Shown here piece by piece: positions 1-9,132 of a DNA stretch of 64,000 bases. The translations under genes were made by a program, and so were the position numbers. Position 1 is the first letter of the stretch. Each line of letters starts with the position of its first letter. The notes under the pieces were generated by a model, which saw only the letters and a list, made by a program, of their open reading frames with translations, did no database searches and had not been told where the DNA came from. Origin of the DNA: Ravibacter sp964562455 (GTDB lineage Bacteria > Bacteroidota > Bacteroidia > Cytophagales > Spirosomataceae); the NCBI GenBank assembly GCA_964562455.1, contig CAZLTN010000004.1, forward strand, positions 1 through 64,000. Reading direction: 5' to 3'.

Positions 1-2
1 TG

Positions 3-155
3 CAAAACGAGAAATTTGACAGGAACATGGAATATGTCAAAAGATGGCTGCCTGAACTTGGTACCGATCTTTATCCAAAACCGGTAGTAGCCCATAGCGC
101 CGCGAGAGAAAGAGCCTTAAAAACGTACTCCGACGCGGTGAGCGAAAATAAATAA
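3..155 (+). CDS. Cryptochrome/DNA photolyase family protein, C-terminal end only
   Basis: The window opens inside this gene; 50 codons are readable in frame before a TAA stop. The tail has an FDR-x-MEYVKRWLPEL stretch, then YPKPVV and an ARERAL helix. This is how the FAD-binding domain of cryptochrome/photolyase proteins normally ends. Such enzymes use FADH and light to split cyclobutane pyrimidine dimers or (6-4) photoproducts. Too little is visible to tell a CPD photolyase from a (6-4) enzyme or a cryptochrome. The next gene starts 25 bp downstream on the same strand, so the two may be co-transcribed. Confidence 0.68.
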   Translation, partial: QNEKFDRNMEYVKRWLPELGTDLYPKPVVAHSAARERALKTYSDAVSENK

Positions 156-180
156 GTCTTTAACATAAGCGCAAAATATT

Positions 181-1080
181 ATGGGTAAGATACTTATAGC
201 GGGCGGAACCGGGTTTATCGGTAAAAACCTGGCTTCTTACCTGGTCAAAAACGGATATTCTGTCAATGTCCTTGCCAGGGAGGCCAAAGGAGGATCACAA
301 GACATACGCTATTTCAAATGGAGTATTGAAAATAATTTTATCGATACGGAAGCTTTTGAAGGAGTCACGAAGATCATCAACCTGACCGGTGCGAACATCA
401 GTGACAAGCGCTGGACTGCGGAACGCAAAAAAGAAATTCTGGAAAGCAGGAAAAAACCTCTTGAATTGATTTATAAATATATTAAAGAAAATGATTTTAA
501 AATCGATACTTTAATATCCTCTTCAGCCGTAGGTTACTATGGAGCCGTGACTACGGATACCGTATTTTCAGAGGAATCCCGGAATGGAAGCGACTTTCTG
601 GCTACAGTTTGCAGGCAGTGGGAAGAATCGGCGCTGCTGTTTGAAAAGATTGGTATCAGAACAACAATTTTGAGAAAAGGTTTGGTGATAGGACCAGACG
701 GTGGGATATACAAAGAATTAGCCCGTTTTGCAAAATGGGGTGTCAATACTTCCGTGGGAAGCGGAAAACAATACTTACCATGGATCGACATCCGGGATTT
801 GGTGAGTCTTTACAATTTCATACTGAAAAACAGCGAGGCCAGAGGGGTTTTCAACGCGGTAGCAACAGAGCATATGACCATGAACGAGCTTTCAAAAGCG
901 ATGGTCAATTCGTTTGGCAAAAGCAGCTTTCTACCCAACGCACCCGCTTTTGCAATAAAATTGCTGTTTGGCGAAATGTCAGTCATGTTCCTGGAAGGTT
1001 CGAGAATAAGTAATAGAAAAATAAAAGAAGAAGGATTTCACTTTGAATTCGATACGATCGGCAAGTCACTTCTCAACTAA
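181..1080 (+). CDS. TIGR01777-family NAD(P)-dependent epimerase (YfcH/SULA-like)
   Basis: 299 aa, the usual length for this atypical/extended SDR family. The N-terminus holds the dinucleotide-binding GGTGFIGKNLA motif (residues about 8-18), and ISSSAVGYYG near residue 112 carries the Ser and Tyr region expected of the active site. The C-terminal about 50 residues (LPNAPAFAIKLLFGEMS onward) match the DUF1731 tail of the family. Substrate is unknown for the whole family; members often lie near photolyase genes, as here. It converges on tsaD and its last 8 bases overlap the tsaD stop region. The ATG at 181 is well placed just before the Rossmann strand. Confidence 0.88.
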   Translation: MGKILIAGGTGFIGKNLASYLVKNGYSVNVLAREAKGGSQDIRYFKWSIENNFIDTEAFEGVTKIINLTGANISDKRWTAERKKEILESRKKPLELIYKYIKENDFKIDTLISSSAVGYYGAVTTDTVFSEESRNGSDFLATVCRQWEESALLFEKIGIRTTILRKGLVIGPDGGIYKELARFAKWGVNTSVGSGKQYLPWIDIRDLVSLYNFILKNSEARGVFNAVATEHMTMNELSKAMVNSFGKSSFLPNAPAFAIKLLFGEMSVMFLEGSRISNRKIKEEGFHFEFDTIGKSLLN

Positions 1081-2083
1081 ACTCCATTCTCGCCAATGGG
1101 CTAACCTTTTGATCTGAGAATTCCCCTTTATCATATTTGAATGCGGCGGCCATGGCAATCATGGCTGCGTTGTCGGTACAATACTCGAATTTCGGGATGT
1201 ATGTATTCCAGCCCAGCTTCTCCCCTGCTTCCAGCACTGCATTCCGCAAGCCCGAATTAGCGGAAACTCCACCGGCAATGGCTATCTCATTTATCCCGGT
1301 CTGACGTGCCGCTTTCTTTAACTTTCGCAGTAAAGTCTCAATAAGCGTAAACTGCAGGCTCGCACAAAGGTCATGAATACGCTCCTGTGCAAAAGACGGG
1401 TTTGCCGACGATTGCTTTTGAAGAAAATACAAAAAGGCTGTTTTGATTCCGCTGAAAGAGAAGTCCAGACCGGGTATTTCCGGGATAGGAAACTCGAAAG
1501 CATGCTGGTCGCCTTCTGCGGCAAGCTTGTCTACCAGGGGCCCGCCGGGATAATCGAGCCCCATTATTTTGGCTCCTTTATCAAATGCCTCTCCCACGGC
1601 GTCATCGAGGGTCTCTCCTATTATTTCCATTTCCAAAGGCGCCGTTACTTTCACGATCTGGGTATGTCCCCCGCTCACCGTAAGGCAAAGGAAGGGGAAG
1701 GCAGGTTTCGGGTCATCTATAAAATGAGCCAGCACGTGCGCCTGCATATGGTTCACTTCTATCAGGGGGATTTTTAGCGCGAGAGCCATTGCTTTGGCAA
1801 ACGAAACACCTACAAGCAGCGAGCCCAGAAGCCCGGGCCCCCTTGTAAAAGCGATCGCATCCAGATCGTTTTTTGCCAAATCTGACTGCTCAAGCGCCTC
1901 GCGGACAACCGGGAGAATATGCTGCTGATGGGCACGTGAAGCCAGCTCCGGAACGACACCTCCGTATTGCTGGTGTATAAGCTGCGTCGAAACAACATTG
2001 GAACGGATTTTGCCGTTACTAATGACAGCGGCAGAGGTTTCATCGCAGGAAGATTCGATAGCCAGTATATGCACGGGGTCCAC
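1073..2083 (-). CDS. tsaD: tRNA N6-adenosine threonylcarbamoyltransferase TsaD
   Basis: 336 aa, full length for TsaD (Gcp/YgjD/Kae1). It transfers threonylcarbamoyl from TC-AMP to A37 of tRNAs that read ANN codons, together with TsaB and TsaE. Visible motifs are the ASKHA start ILAIESSCDET, the metal-binding His pair in NHMQAHVLAH (about residue 110), GPGLLGSLLVG, the SGGHTQIV phosphate loop and AGGVSANSGLR near the C-terminus. The start is a GTG at 2083; a second in-frame GTG lies four codons later and cannot be excluded. It is divergent from the tamB-like gene (102 bp apart) and convergent with the epimerase. Confidence 0.96.
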   Translation of the reverse strand: MDPVHILAIESSCDETSAAVISNGKIRSNVVSTQLIHQQYGGVVPELASRAHQQHILPVVREALEQSDLAKNDLDAIAFTRGPGLLGSLLVGVSFAKAMALALKIPLIEVNHMQAHVLAHFIDDPKPAFPFLCLTVSGGHTQIVKVTAPLEMEIIGETLDDAVGEAFDKGAKIMGLDYPGGPLVDKLAAEGDQHAFEFPIPEIPGLDFSFSGIKTAFLYFLQKQSSANPSFAQERIHDLCASLQFTLIETLLRKLKKAARQTGINEIAIAGGVSANSGLRNAVLEAGEKLGWNTYIPKFEYCTDNAAMIAMAAAFKYDKGEFSDQKVSPLARMEFS

Positions 2084-2185
2084 TTTGTTTGAACGCTTTC
2101 CAAGGGGCGGTATGTCCTCAGTTGTCAGCGTAGATTAGTGGACAAAATTACACATTTTTGTGCGGTTGAAAGATAAGGTAGGTAA

Positions 2186-5100
2186 ATGAAGCAATTATTG
2201 AAATCCCTGGGCAACGGACTTATACTGGCAATGATCCTTTCGTTGTTCGTCCTCGGGATTGTAACAATAGCTGTTCAATTTCCTTCCGTTCAGACCTTTC
2301 TGGTCAAAAAAGCATCAGATTATTTCTCGGAAAAGCTTCAGCATCCTATTTCCATAGGCCGGGTAAATATCAAATGGTTTGACGTGATTTCACTGCAGCA
2401 GGTGTCGGTCAGGGATGGCAGGAACGAGCATATGATCGAAGTAGAGCGGCTTGACGTGGATTTTGACGTGATGGGCCTCACCGGCCGGAAACGACCGGGC
2501 GTGTTCCTTGATGAAGTGCTTCTCTTCAGACCTGATGTCAATATTCAGAAAAACGTCGTTACGGGGGAGCTCAACATCGATGAATTCATTGCCAGCATTG
2601 CTGCACTGACACAAAAAAAAGACACTACAAACAAAAAAAGGAACATTTTCGGAATAGGCAAGGCCCAGGTTATCGACGGGATTTTTCATTTCGGGGACAA
2701 GAGAGTCCCGCAGGTAACCGACCCGCAGCTTTTCGATTTCAAAAACTTCACCCTGGACAACCTGCAAAGCGATCTTCTTGACTTTTCACTTTCCGGCGAT
2801 ACGGTTACGTTCCAGGCTACAGGATTGACCGCCAGGGACCGGCATACAGGCCTTACCATCGACCGGCTCGATACCCGGTTCAGCTTTTGCCGGAAAGCAA
2901 TGGAGCTGGCCGATCTGAATGTCCTGGCAGGTTCGTCGCATATCAGAAATTATCTTGCTTTCCGTTACGACCATCCTTCTTCTTTCAACGATCTTAACAA
3001 CAAAGTAGAAATCGAGGCCCACTTTGCCGACTCGAAAATTTACTCCGACGACATCGGCTATTTTGCCAAATACCTGTTTTCACTCGATGAAACATGGCAG
3101 GTGACTGGTAATTTCAAGGGGAAAGTATCAGATTTCACATTGAGCAATCTCAATATGCGTTTCGGCGAAAGGAGTGTTCTGAGAGGGGAATTCACCTTTC
3201 GCGGCCTCCCGGAATTCCGGACGACAGGTATGTTTTTCAAACTGCAGGAGAGCCATATCTATCCCAAAGACCTTGTGCAGTACCATCCGCCGGCCGGCTT
3301 TCACAAAACACTCCAGAAGTTCGGCAACATAAGGGCAAACGCTATCTATGCAGGGTCGGTTGCCGACTTTACGGTAAAGGGCCAGTTTCATACCGATATC
3401 GGCTATCTCGACACCGACCTCGTATTCCATGCCCGGGAATCGCACAACACTACTTATAAAGGTTACCTCAAGACGCAAAACCTGGATCTCGGCGCTGTGC
3501 TCGACAACCCGGAAGCCTTTCAGAAACTCGATTTTGCGGGGAACATAGACGGTATCGGCATGACGCTCCAGTCGGCGAGCTCCCACGTTTCGGCTACAGT
3601 GGCCCGCATCGGGTTTAAGGGATACGATTATAAAAATGTCACCTTCGATGGCAACCTCCAAAAGTCATTCTTTAAAGGTATGGTGGGGTCGATCGATCCC
3701 AATATGGTGTTTGAGCTGAACGGCATGGTCGACTTTACCGGGGAGAGAAATCATTATGACTTCGACGGGATTTTCGAGCAGGTCAACCTGGGCACGCTGG
3801 GCTTTACCAAAAAACCGCTGCGACTGCATACCAGGGTGAATATCCGGGCCGACGGCAATACGCCCGACGACCTTACAGGGAAGGTCAGCCTGACCGATAT
3901 ATACCTGCTCAAACCTGAAAATGACCGTAATCTCCTGCTCGATTCCCTTATTCTTACTACCGGTATCGAAAATGGCCTTTACAGGCTTTCCCTCGCCAGC
4001 GACATTGTAAATGCCGAAGTCTCCGGGGATTTCATCCCTTCGCAGGCTGTTACCGATATTAAAAAGCTGCTGGCGGAATACCGGCTCTTTTTTGCCGGGA
4101 ATGAATCTGACAGGGCGGCCTATTACTCGAATAAGTCCCTGTCCGACTCGGTCGCAAGAAGATATAATATCGACTATAACCTGACAACGGGCAATATGAC
4201 CGCGCTGATGGACTTCCTGGCTCCAGACGTATATATATCTGAAGGGACTCATCTCTCGGGCTTCCTGCAAATGGACAATACGTCGCTTGTAATGGTCGAA
4301 GGCAAGGCCGATACCTTAAAATGGGGCGAAAACTATATGTATGGTACAGAGCTCGATATTTTCTTCTCCAAGTTCGTGAAGAACCCGGAAGTACTGGCAT
4401 CGGCCAACCTCGTCTCGCATCAGCAGGCCGTCGGTTCCGTCCTGAAGCTGGAGAAACTTTTTGTCGATGCCACATGGGAAAACGACCATATTCATTTCGT
4501 ATCGAATGTAAGGCAAACCGGTTCGGGCAACAAGGCTGCCCTTAATGGAAATCTCGATTTCATCGCTTCAGGTATAAAGGTGAACCTGGAAGAGGGCTCA
4601 CGCTTCCTGCTGCTGGATGAAGAATGGATGATGAACCCCAAAAACCAGATATTATTCGAAGGCCCGCGGGTTACTTTCAAGGATGTTTCCATCGCAAACG
4701 GAAGATCGCGGGTTTCCCTTGAAGGCAGTACCGGGAATAAAAGCGGGCAAAATCTGTCTGTGGAGCTTAAAAACTTTAAACTCACATCCATCAATCCCAT
4801 TCTTAATTCCCGGTTCGATGGTATTATGGACGGGGTAGTCAACATGAGGGACGTCGACGTCGGACAGGAAATGGATGTAAACTTCAAAATCGAAGGGCTC
4901 CAGTACGACAAGCGGGAGCTGGGTAATTTTGTAGGAAAAGGCGACTGGGACAAGCTCAGCCGGCGCCTGCAGGTGGCTGCCTACCTGGAAAAAAACATGC
5001 AGCGCACTTTAAATATAACCGGCTTTTATGCCCCTTCCAAAGAAGAAAGCCCTCTTGAAATACGCGGAGACTTCCGGCAAATGGAACTGAAGCTTATCGA

Positions 5101-6760
5101 ACCGTTTGCTTCTTTTATAGTCTCCGACATCTCGGGCCTGGCTTCCGGCACGGTTACCGCCAGCGGCTCATTGAGGAAGCCGAAACTGGAAGGCGCGCTC
5201 AACATTGAAAAAGGGCGGGCCAAATTTGACTATCTCCAGGCGATCTTTACATTCGAGGATAAAATCTATTTCGGGGAAAACGAGATCGTCGTAAAAAAAA
5301 TGGAATTAAAAGATCCTGAAGGCAACAGGGCCATTTTATCGGGAGGGGTCTACCACGATGGTTTCAAATTCCCGACCTTGTCTTTCAACGCCGACTTCAG
5401 GGGATTCAAGATACTGAACACCAGTGCCAGTGACAATGATCTTTTTTATGGTACCGCTTACGTGACGGGGACGGCCGAGATATTCGGCCCGGCGGGTGAT
5501 CTTACCATCAATTCCAACGCAACAAGCAACAAAGGCACCAGGATTTATATACCCTTTGACGGCGCCACGGAAGTTACCCAGAAAGACTATATCCTGTTTG
5601 TAAGCCAGATTCAGCGCGACGCCGACAGCACGGGTACCAGAAGGTTCAGGCCGGTAGCCAAAAACGGGATAAAAATGAATTTCAACTTCAATATAACCCC
5701 CGACGCTTATTGCGAAATACAGCTTGACCGCCAAACCGGTGACATCATCAAAGCCTACGGGACCAGCCTGTTGAACCTGAAAATCGACACTAAAGGAGAC
5801 TTTGCACTCACCGGTACCTACGAAATCGAGCGGGGAGAGTATACCTTCACACTCCAGAATGCTATCCATAAACGCTTCGATATCAAACCCAACAGCCGTA
5901 TCACCTGGACGGGCAATCCTATGGAAGGTGAGGTCAATATCAAAGCCGGGTATACCCAGTTGACCTCGCTGGCCGATATCCTCCCCACTGCTTCGAGCAC
6001 TACCAATAATGCAGCCCGGACGCGGAGATACCCTGTAGAGCTTATTATTACGCTCACCGAAAGGCTGATGTCACCGAAAGTCGGGTACAACCTCACCTTC
6101 AAAGAGTATCCCAATATCCCCGAGTTCCGGAACGGAATCGCCATATTCGAAAACCAGCTTCAGAACGACGAGCAGGAACTGAGCAAGCAGGTGAGTAGCC
6201 TGCTGCTTTTCAATTCGCTGCTTAGCCCCAACAACCCGCTGTTCGGTAACCAGTCGCAAAGCTTTGTCGGGAACAGCGTCAGCGAGCTTATTTCCAACCA
6301 GATCAGCAAATGGGCATCTGCCCTCGACCAGAATCTGGAAGTCGGTTTGACAGGCCTGACACTCGACGAACACATGATGGATAACCTACAGTTGAGGTTC
6401 TCCTACAGGTTTTTGAACGACAGGTTCAGGATCACGAGGGACGGCCGTCTTACCAATGTACAGAACCAGTACGATGCCGCCAGCCTGCTCGGGGAATGGA
6501 CGCTTGAATACTGGTTCACGCCTAACGGAAGCATACGGGGACGGGCTTACAACCGCAACATACAAAACCCCTTGCTACTCAACAACACCCAGACTACAGC
6601 AGGCTTCAGCCTGCAGTTCAGCCACAGCTTCAACCGCTTCCTGGTACCTGCTCCCGTAAAGAAAGACTCGTCAGTCACCGATACCACCGCTACCGAACTG
6701 CCGGTAGGAAGGGTACTTCCAAAAATCAAGTGGATTCCGCTCTCTATGGCCGGAAAATGA
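2186..6760 (+). CDS. tamB: TamB-like translocation/assembly module protein (AsmA-like family)
   Basis: 1524 aa. One N-terminal membrane anchor (GLILAMILSLFVLGIVTIAV, about residues 10-30) is followed by a very long periplasmic region of alternating beta-strand repeats. The C-terminal about 350 residues have the TamB domain look (DFALTGTYEIERGEYTF, then the AFEKQLL-like FENQLQNDEQELSKQ region and VGLTGLTLDEHMMDNLQLRFSYRF). TamB and its relatives are inner-membrane-anchored bridge proteins that reach the outer membrane; roles proposed for the family are help in barrel assembly and phospholipid transfer. No TamA/BamA partner is seen next to it. Its length and the divergent tsaD neighbour fit the Bacteroidota versions. 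Confidence 0.85.
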   Translation: MKQLLKSLGNGLILAMILSLFVLGIVTIAVQFPSVQTFLVKKASDYFSEKLQHPISIGRVNIKWFDVISLQQVSVRDGRNEHMIEVERLDVDFDVMGLTGRKRPGVFLDEVLLFRPDVNIQKNVVTGELNIDEFIASIAALTQKKDTTNKKRNIFGIGKAQVIDGIFHFGDKRVPQVTDPQLFDFKNFTLDNLQSDLLDFSLSGDTVTFQATGLTARDRHTGLTIDRLDTRFSFCRKAMELADLNVLAGSSHIRNYLAFRYDHPSSFNDLNNKVEIEAHFADSKIYSDDIGYFAKYLFSLDETWQVTGNFKGKVSDFTLSNLNMRFGERSVLRGEFTFRGLPEFRTTGMFFKLQESHIYPKDLVQYHPPAGFHKTLQKFGNIRANAIYAGSVADFTVKGQFHTDIGYLDTDLVFHARESHNTTYKGYLKTQNLDLGAVLDNPEAFQKLDFAGNIDGIGMTLQSASSHVSATVARIGFKGYDYKNVTFDGNLQKSFFKGMVGSIDPNMVFELNGMVDFTGERNHYDFDGIFEQVNLGTLGFTKKPLRLHTRVNIRADGNTPDDLTGKVSLTDIYLLKPENDRNLLLDSLILTTGIENGLYRLSLASDIVNAEVSGDFIPSQAVTDIKKLLAEYRLFFAGNESDRAAYYSNKSLSDSVARRYNIDYNLTTGNMTALMDFLAPDVYISEGTHLSGFLQMDNTSLVMVEGKADTLKWGENYMYGTELDIFFSKFVKNPEVLASANLVSHQQAVGSVLKLEKLFVDATWENDHIHFVSNVRQTGSGNKAALNGNLDFIASGIKVNLEEGSRFLLLDEEWMMNPKNQILFEGPRVTFKDVSIANGRSRVSLEGSTGNKSGQNLSVELKNFKLTSINPILNSRFDGIMDGVVNMRDVDVGQEMDVNFKIEGLQYDKRELGNFVGKGDWDKLSRRLQVAAYLEKNMQRTLNITGFYAPSKEESPLEIRGDFRQMELKLIEPFASFIVSDISGLASGTVTASGSLRKPKLEGALNIEKGRAKFDYLQAIFTFEDKIYFGENEIVVKKMELKDPEGNRAILSGGVYHDGFKFPTLSFNADFRGFKILNTSASDNDLFYGTAYVTGTAEIFGPAGDLTINSNATSNKGTRIYIPFDGATEVTQKDYILFVSQIQRDADSTGTRRFRPVAKNGIKMNFNFNITPDAYCEIQLDRQTGDIIKAYGTSLLNLKIDTKGDFALTGTYEIERGEYTFTLQNAIHKRFDIKPNSRITWTGNPMEGEVNIKAGYTQLTSLADILPTASSTTNNAARTRRYPVELIITLTERLMSPKVGYNLTFKEYPNIPEFRNGIAIFENQLQNDEQELSKQVSSLLLFNSLLSPNNPLFGNQSQSFVGNSVSELISNQISKWASALDQNLEVGLTGLTLDEHMMDNLQLRFSYRFLNDRFRITRDGRLTNVQNQYDAASLLGEWTLEYWFTPNGSIRGRAYNRNIQNPLLLNNTQTTAGFSLQFSHSFNRFLVPAPVKKDSSVTDTTATELPVGRVLPKIKWIPLSMAGK

Positions 6761-6784
6761 TAAGTCAGTCTATCCTATACGCGC

Positions 6785-8038
6785 TCAGCCGTTTGTTTCC
6801 GGTTTTTTGACCACCATCAGTGTAAGCAAAGCCGCAAGAAAAACTGCTACAGCCATCAGGATGTAAGACGCGTTGAAATCGCCTGTTACGCCATTGAGAT
6901 ATCCTACCAGGTATGCCCCGACGAACGACCCCAACGCCCCCATACTATTGATCAGACCGATCGCTCCTCCCGCAACATTACGCGGCAGTATTTCCGTTAT
7001 AACTGCGAAGAAAGGACCGTACGGCGCATATAAAGCCCCGCCGGCTATGACGAGCAAAACAAATGAAAACCAGAAATTATTTTCCCCGCCGAGATAGATC
7101 CCCAGGAAAGCAAGCGACGCTATTATCAGGAAAGGCCAGATAAAAGCCCGGCGGTTAAGCGACTTATCGGAAAAATAGGATGCGCCCAGCATACCCGCAA
7201 TAGCAAGCAGGTACGGTACCGACGAAAGCCATCCGGTCATTACAATGTCCATATCCGGCGCCGACCTGATAATGGAAGGCAGCCACATGACGAACCCGTA
7301 AACACCCAGGCTCCACAGGAAATACTGCATACACAACAGCACGACCGGGCGAGACCTGAATGCCTGCGCATAGTTTTTGACGGGCTTTATGCCCTGCTGT
7401 TCCGACTGAAGCTCATCCTCTACCGCCCGGCGTTCAGCAGGAGTGAGCCACTCCGCATCCGAAGGCTTCTCGCTGATGAGTTTCCACCAGACAAAAGCCC
7501 ACAATATGCCGGGTAATCCCTGGATAATGAACATCCACCGCCATCCGAACGAGCTGATCAGGTATCCCGAAAGCACCGACATCCATAGAACTGTAACAGG
7601 ATTTCCGAGAATCAGGAAAGTATTGGCTCTCGAACGTTCGGCTTTGGTAAACCATTGGCTCAACAGTATAACCATAGCAGGCATTACCGCACTTTCTACT
7701 ACGCCGAGAAGAAACCTGATCGCGATCAGCGAACCTGTATTGCTCACCATGCCCGTTGCGGCAGCAAGCCCGCCCCAGAGGATCAACGACCAGAAAATCA
7801 GCTTTTTGGCACTCTTATGGGCTGCATAATGCGCGCCCGGTATCTGGAAAAAGAAATATCCCAGGAAAAACAACGAGCCCAGCAGGGAAGACATTCCCTT
7901 GGTAATATTGAGATCTTCAGTCATTCCTCCTGCAGCGGCAAAGCCAAAATTGGCCCGGTCGAGATAAGCGAGACTATAGGTAATAAAAGCAATCGGGATG
8001 ATCCGGTACCAACGTGAGCGCGGAAGAGATGGTCTCAT
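6785..8038 (-). CDS. MFS transporter, anion:cation symporter (ACS)-like
   Basis: 417 aa with about 12 hydrophobic segments. The N-terminal SLAYLDRANFGFAAAGG-x-x-x-DL and SLLGSLFFLGYFFFQIPG stretches and the FLLGVVESAVMPAM segment match the ACS family, whose members import hexuronates, galactonate and other sugar acids with protons. It is the last gene of the minus-strand catabolic cluster, 123 bp after the phosphotriesterase-like gene. A role in taking up the sugar or sugar acid used by that cluster is inferred from position; the substrate is unknown. It is convergent with the tamB-like gene, 24 bp apart. Confidence 0.88.
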   Translation of the reverse strand: MRPSLPRSRWYRIIPIAFITYSLAYLDRANFGFAAAGGMTEDLNITKGMSSLLGSLFFLGYFFFQIPGAHYAAHKSAKKLIFWSLILWGGLAAATGMVSNTGSLIAIRFLLGVVESAVMPAMVILLSQWFTKAERSRANTFLILGNPVTVLWMSVLSGYLISSFGWRWMFIIQGLPGILWAFVWWKLISEKPSDAEWLTPAERRAVEDELQSEQQGIKPVKNYAQAFRSRPVVLLCMQYFLWSLGVYGFVMWLPSIIRSAPDMDIVMTGWLSSVPYLLAIAGMLGASYFSDKSLNRRAFIWPFLIIASLAFLGIYLGGENNFWFSFVLLVIAGGALYAPYGPFFAVITEILPRNVAGGAIGLINSMGALGSFVGAYLVGYLNGVTGDFNASYILMAVAVFLAALLTLMVVKKPETNG

Positions 8039-8161
8039 TGAAATGCTGAATAGGGTTAAACGTATCGTTGGTTATAAAAACAGTTTACCTTCATAACTTA
8101 CTGTAGCCGGGCAGGGTAAATCCGTTTCGTACAAAATCCGGGCATTTAAATTGCTCCCGGC

Positions 8162-9121
8162 TTACCGGCGGCTCATACCAAATGAAAAAATCGAAGCGGG
8201 GTTTTTTATCATCATGCTGTCCCAATATCCTTCCAGGCCGCGGCTGATCAGCTCCCTGCGAAAAGTCGTCATCAGGAAATCCAGTCCGGGTTTTCCTCCG
8301 TAGCTCCTCCAATAGGTATTTCGCGCGGCATCCATACCTACCGTAATCTGCCGGGGAAAATCAGGAAGCAGCACCTCCAGCAACCGGTAAGTCTGGTTGA
8401 CCTCCCCTTCTTTCCAGCGAAATGCGCTATCGTATTCAACACTTACACCGCTTTGCAGCAAATCGCGATGATACGCAGCATCCTTGTAACGGTCGACATG
8501 GCTAATAACGACATGCGAAAGATCCACTCCTAGTTTTTGAAATAGCGCTACCTGCTCAAATGCAAGCTTCCCGGCATTGGTATGCGTGAGCACCGGCGCG
8601 CCGGTCTCAAGGTGGGCCTGTGCGACAGCCCGGAAAATCTTCTGCTGGTGTTCTGTGATCCTGTCATCGCCGGTAGCAAGCTTGATGAGCCCTGCCCGGT
8701 GGCCGGTCCTCCTGACCACAGGACCGTTATAATCGAAAATATCTATACCTTCTTCTATGTCAGCGATAAACAGGCGGGCAAGCTCAGTATCCGTATAAGA
8801 ATAACGCCAATGTGAAGGCGGGTAGTAAATTTCGAGATGGATACCTGTAGGCGCTACTATCTGCACTCCCGACCGCCTGGATACCTCCGCCAGCTTCATT
8901 ACATTCCGGCCACAGTCGGCCGGCATCGTATCGACCATGGTGCGGCAGCCGGCATCGTATAAAACCGACAATTCTTCCGTCACCTTTTCCACGTCATTGA
9001 TCAGGAAATCAGGATTTGCCAGTGTCGGAAAACTATCCTCGATGATAATATGCTCATGTGAATAGCAAACTCCCGCTTCCTCCGGGCAGATATCGCCGTT
9101 AACAGTTCTTATAAAGCTCAT
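8162..9121 (-). CDS. Phosphotriesterase-family (PTE) metal-dependent hydrolase
   Basis: 319 aa, typical for the PTE branch of the amidohydrolase superfamily. All six binuclear metal ligands are in place: HxH at His22/His24, the Lys expected to be carbamylated at Lys147 (IKLAT), His180 (LTHTNAG), His208 (ISHVDR) and Asp263 (GMDAAR). Most bacterial relatives hydrolyse lactones or phospho-sugar lactones, not organophosphates. It lies 11 bp after the FAD oxidoreductase gene in a sugar-catabolic cluster, so opening of a sugar lactone made by a cluster dehydrogenase is a reasonable inference. No signal peptide, so it is cytoplasmic. Confidence 0.85.
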   Translation of the reverse strand: MSFIRTVNGDICPEEAGVCYSHEHIIIEDSFPTLANPDFLINDVEKVTEELSVLYDAGCRTMVDTMPADCGRNVMKLAEVSRRSGVQIVAPTGIHLEIYYPPSHWRYSYTDTELARLFIADIEEGIDIFDYNGPVVRRTGHRAGLIKLATGDDRITEHQQKIFRAVAQAHLETGAPVLTHTNAGKLAFEQVALFQKLGVDLSHVVISHVDRYKDAAYHRDLLQSGVSVEYDSAFRWKEGEVNQTYRLLEVLLPDFPRQITVGMDAARNTYWRSYGGKPGLDFLMTTFRRELISRGLEGYWDSMMIKNPASIFSFGMSRR

Positions 9122-9132
9122 TGTCAGAAAAA

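Noticed and set aside
1073..1080. Possible misannotation from the tsaD/epimerase 3' overlap
   Set aside because: Both C-termini are normal length for their families, so the 8-bp convergent overlap appears real.
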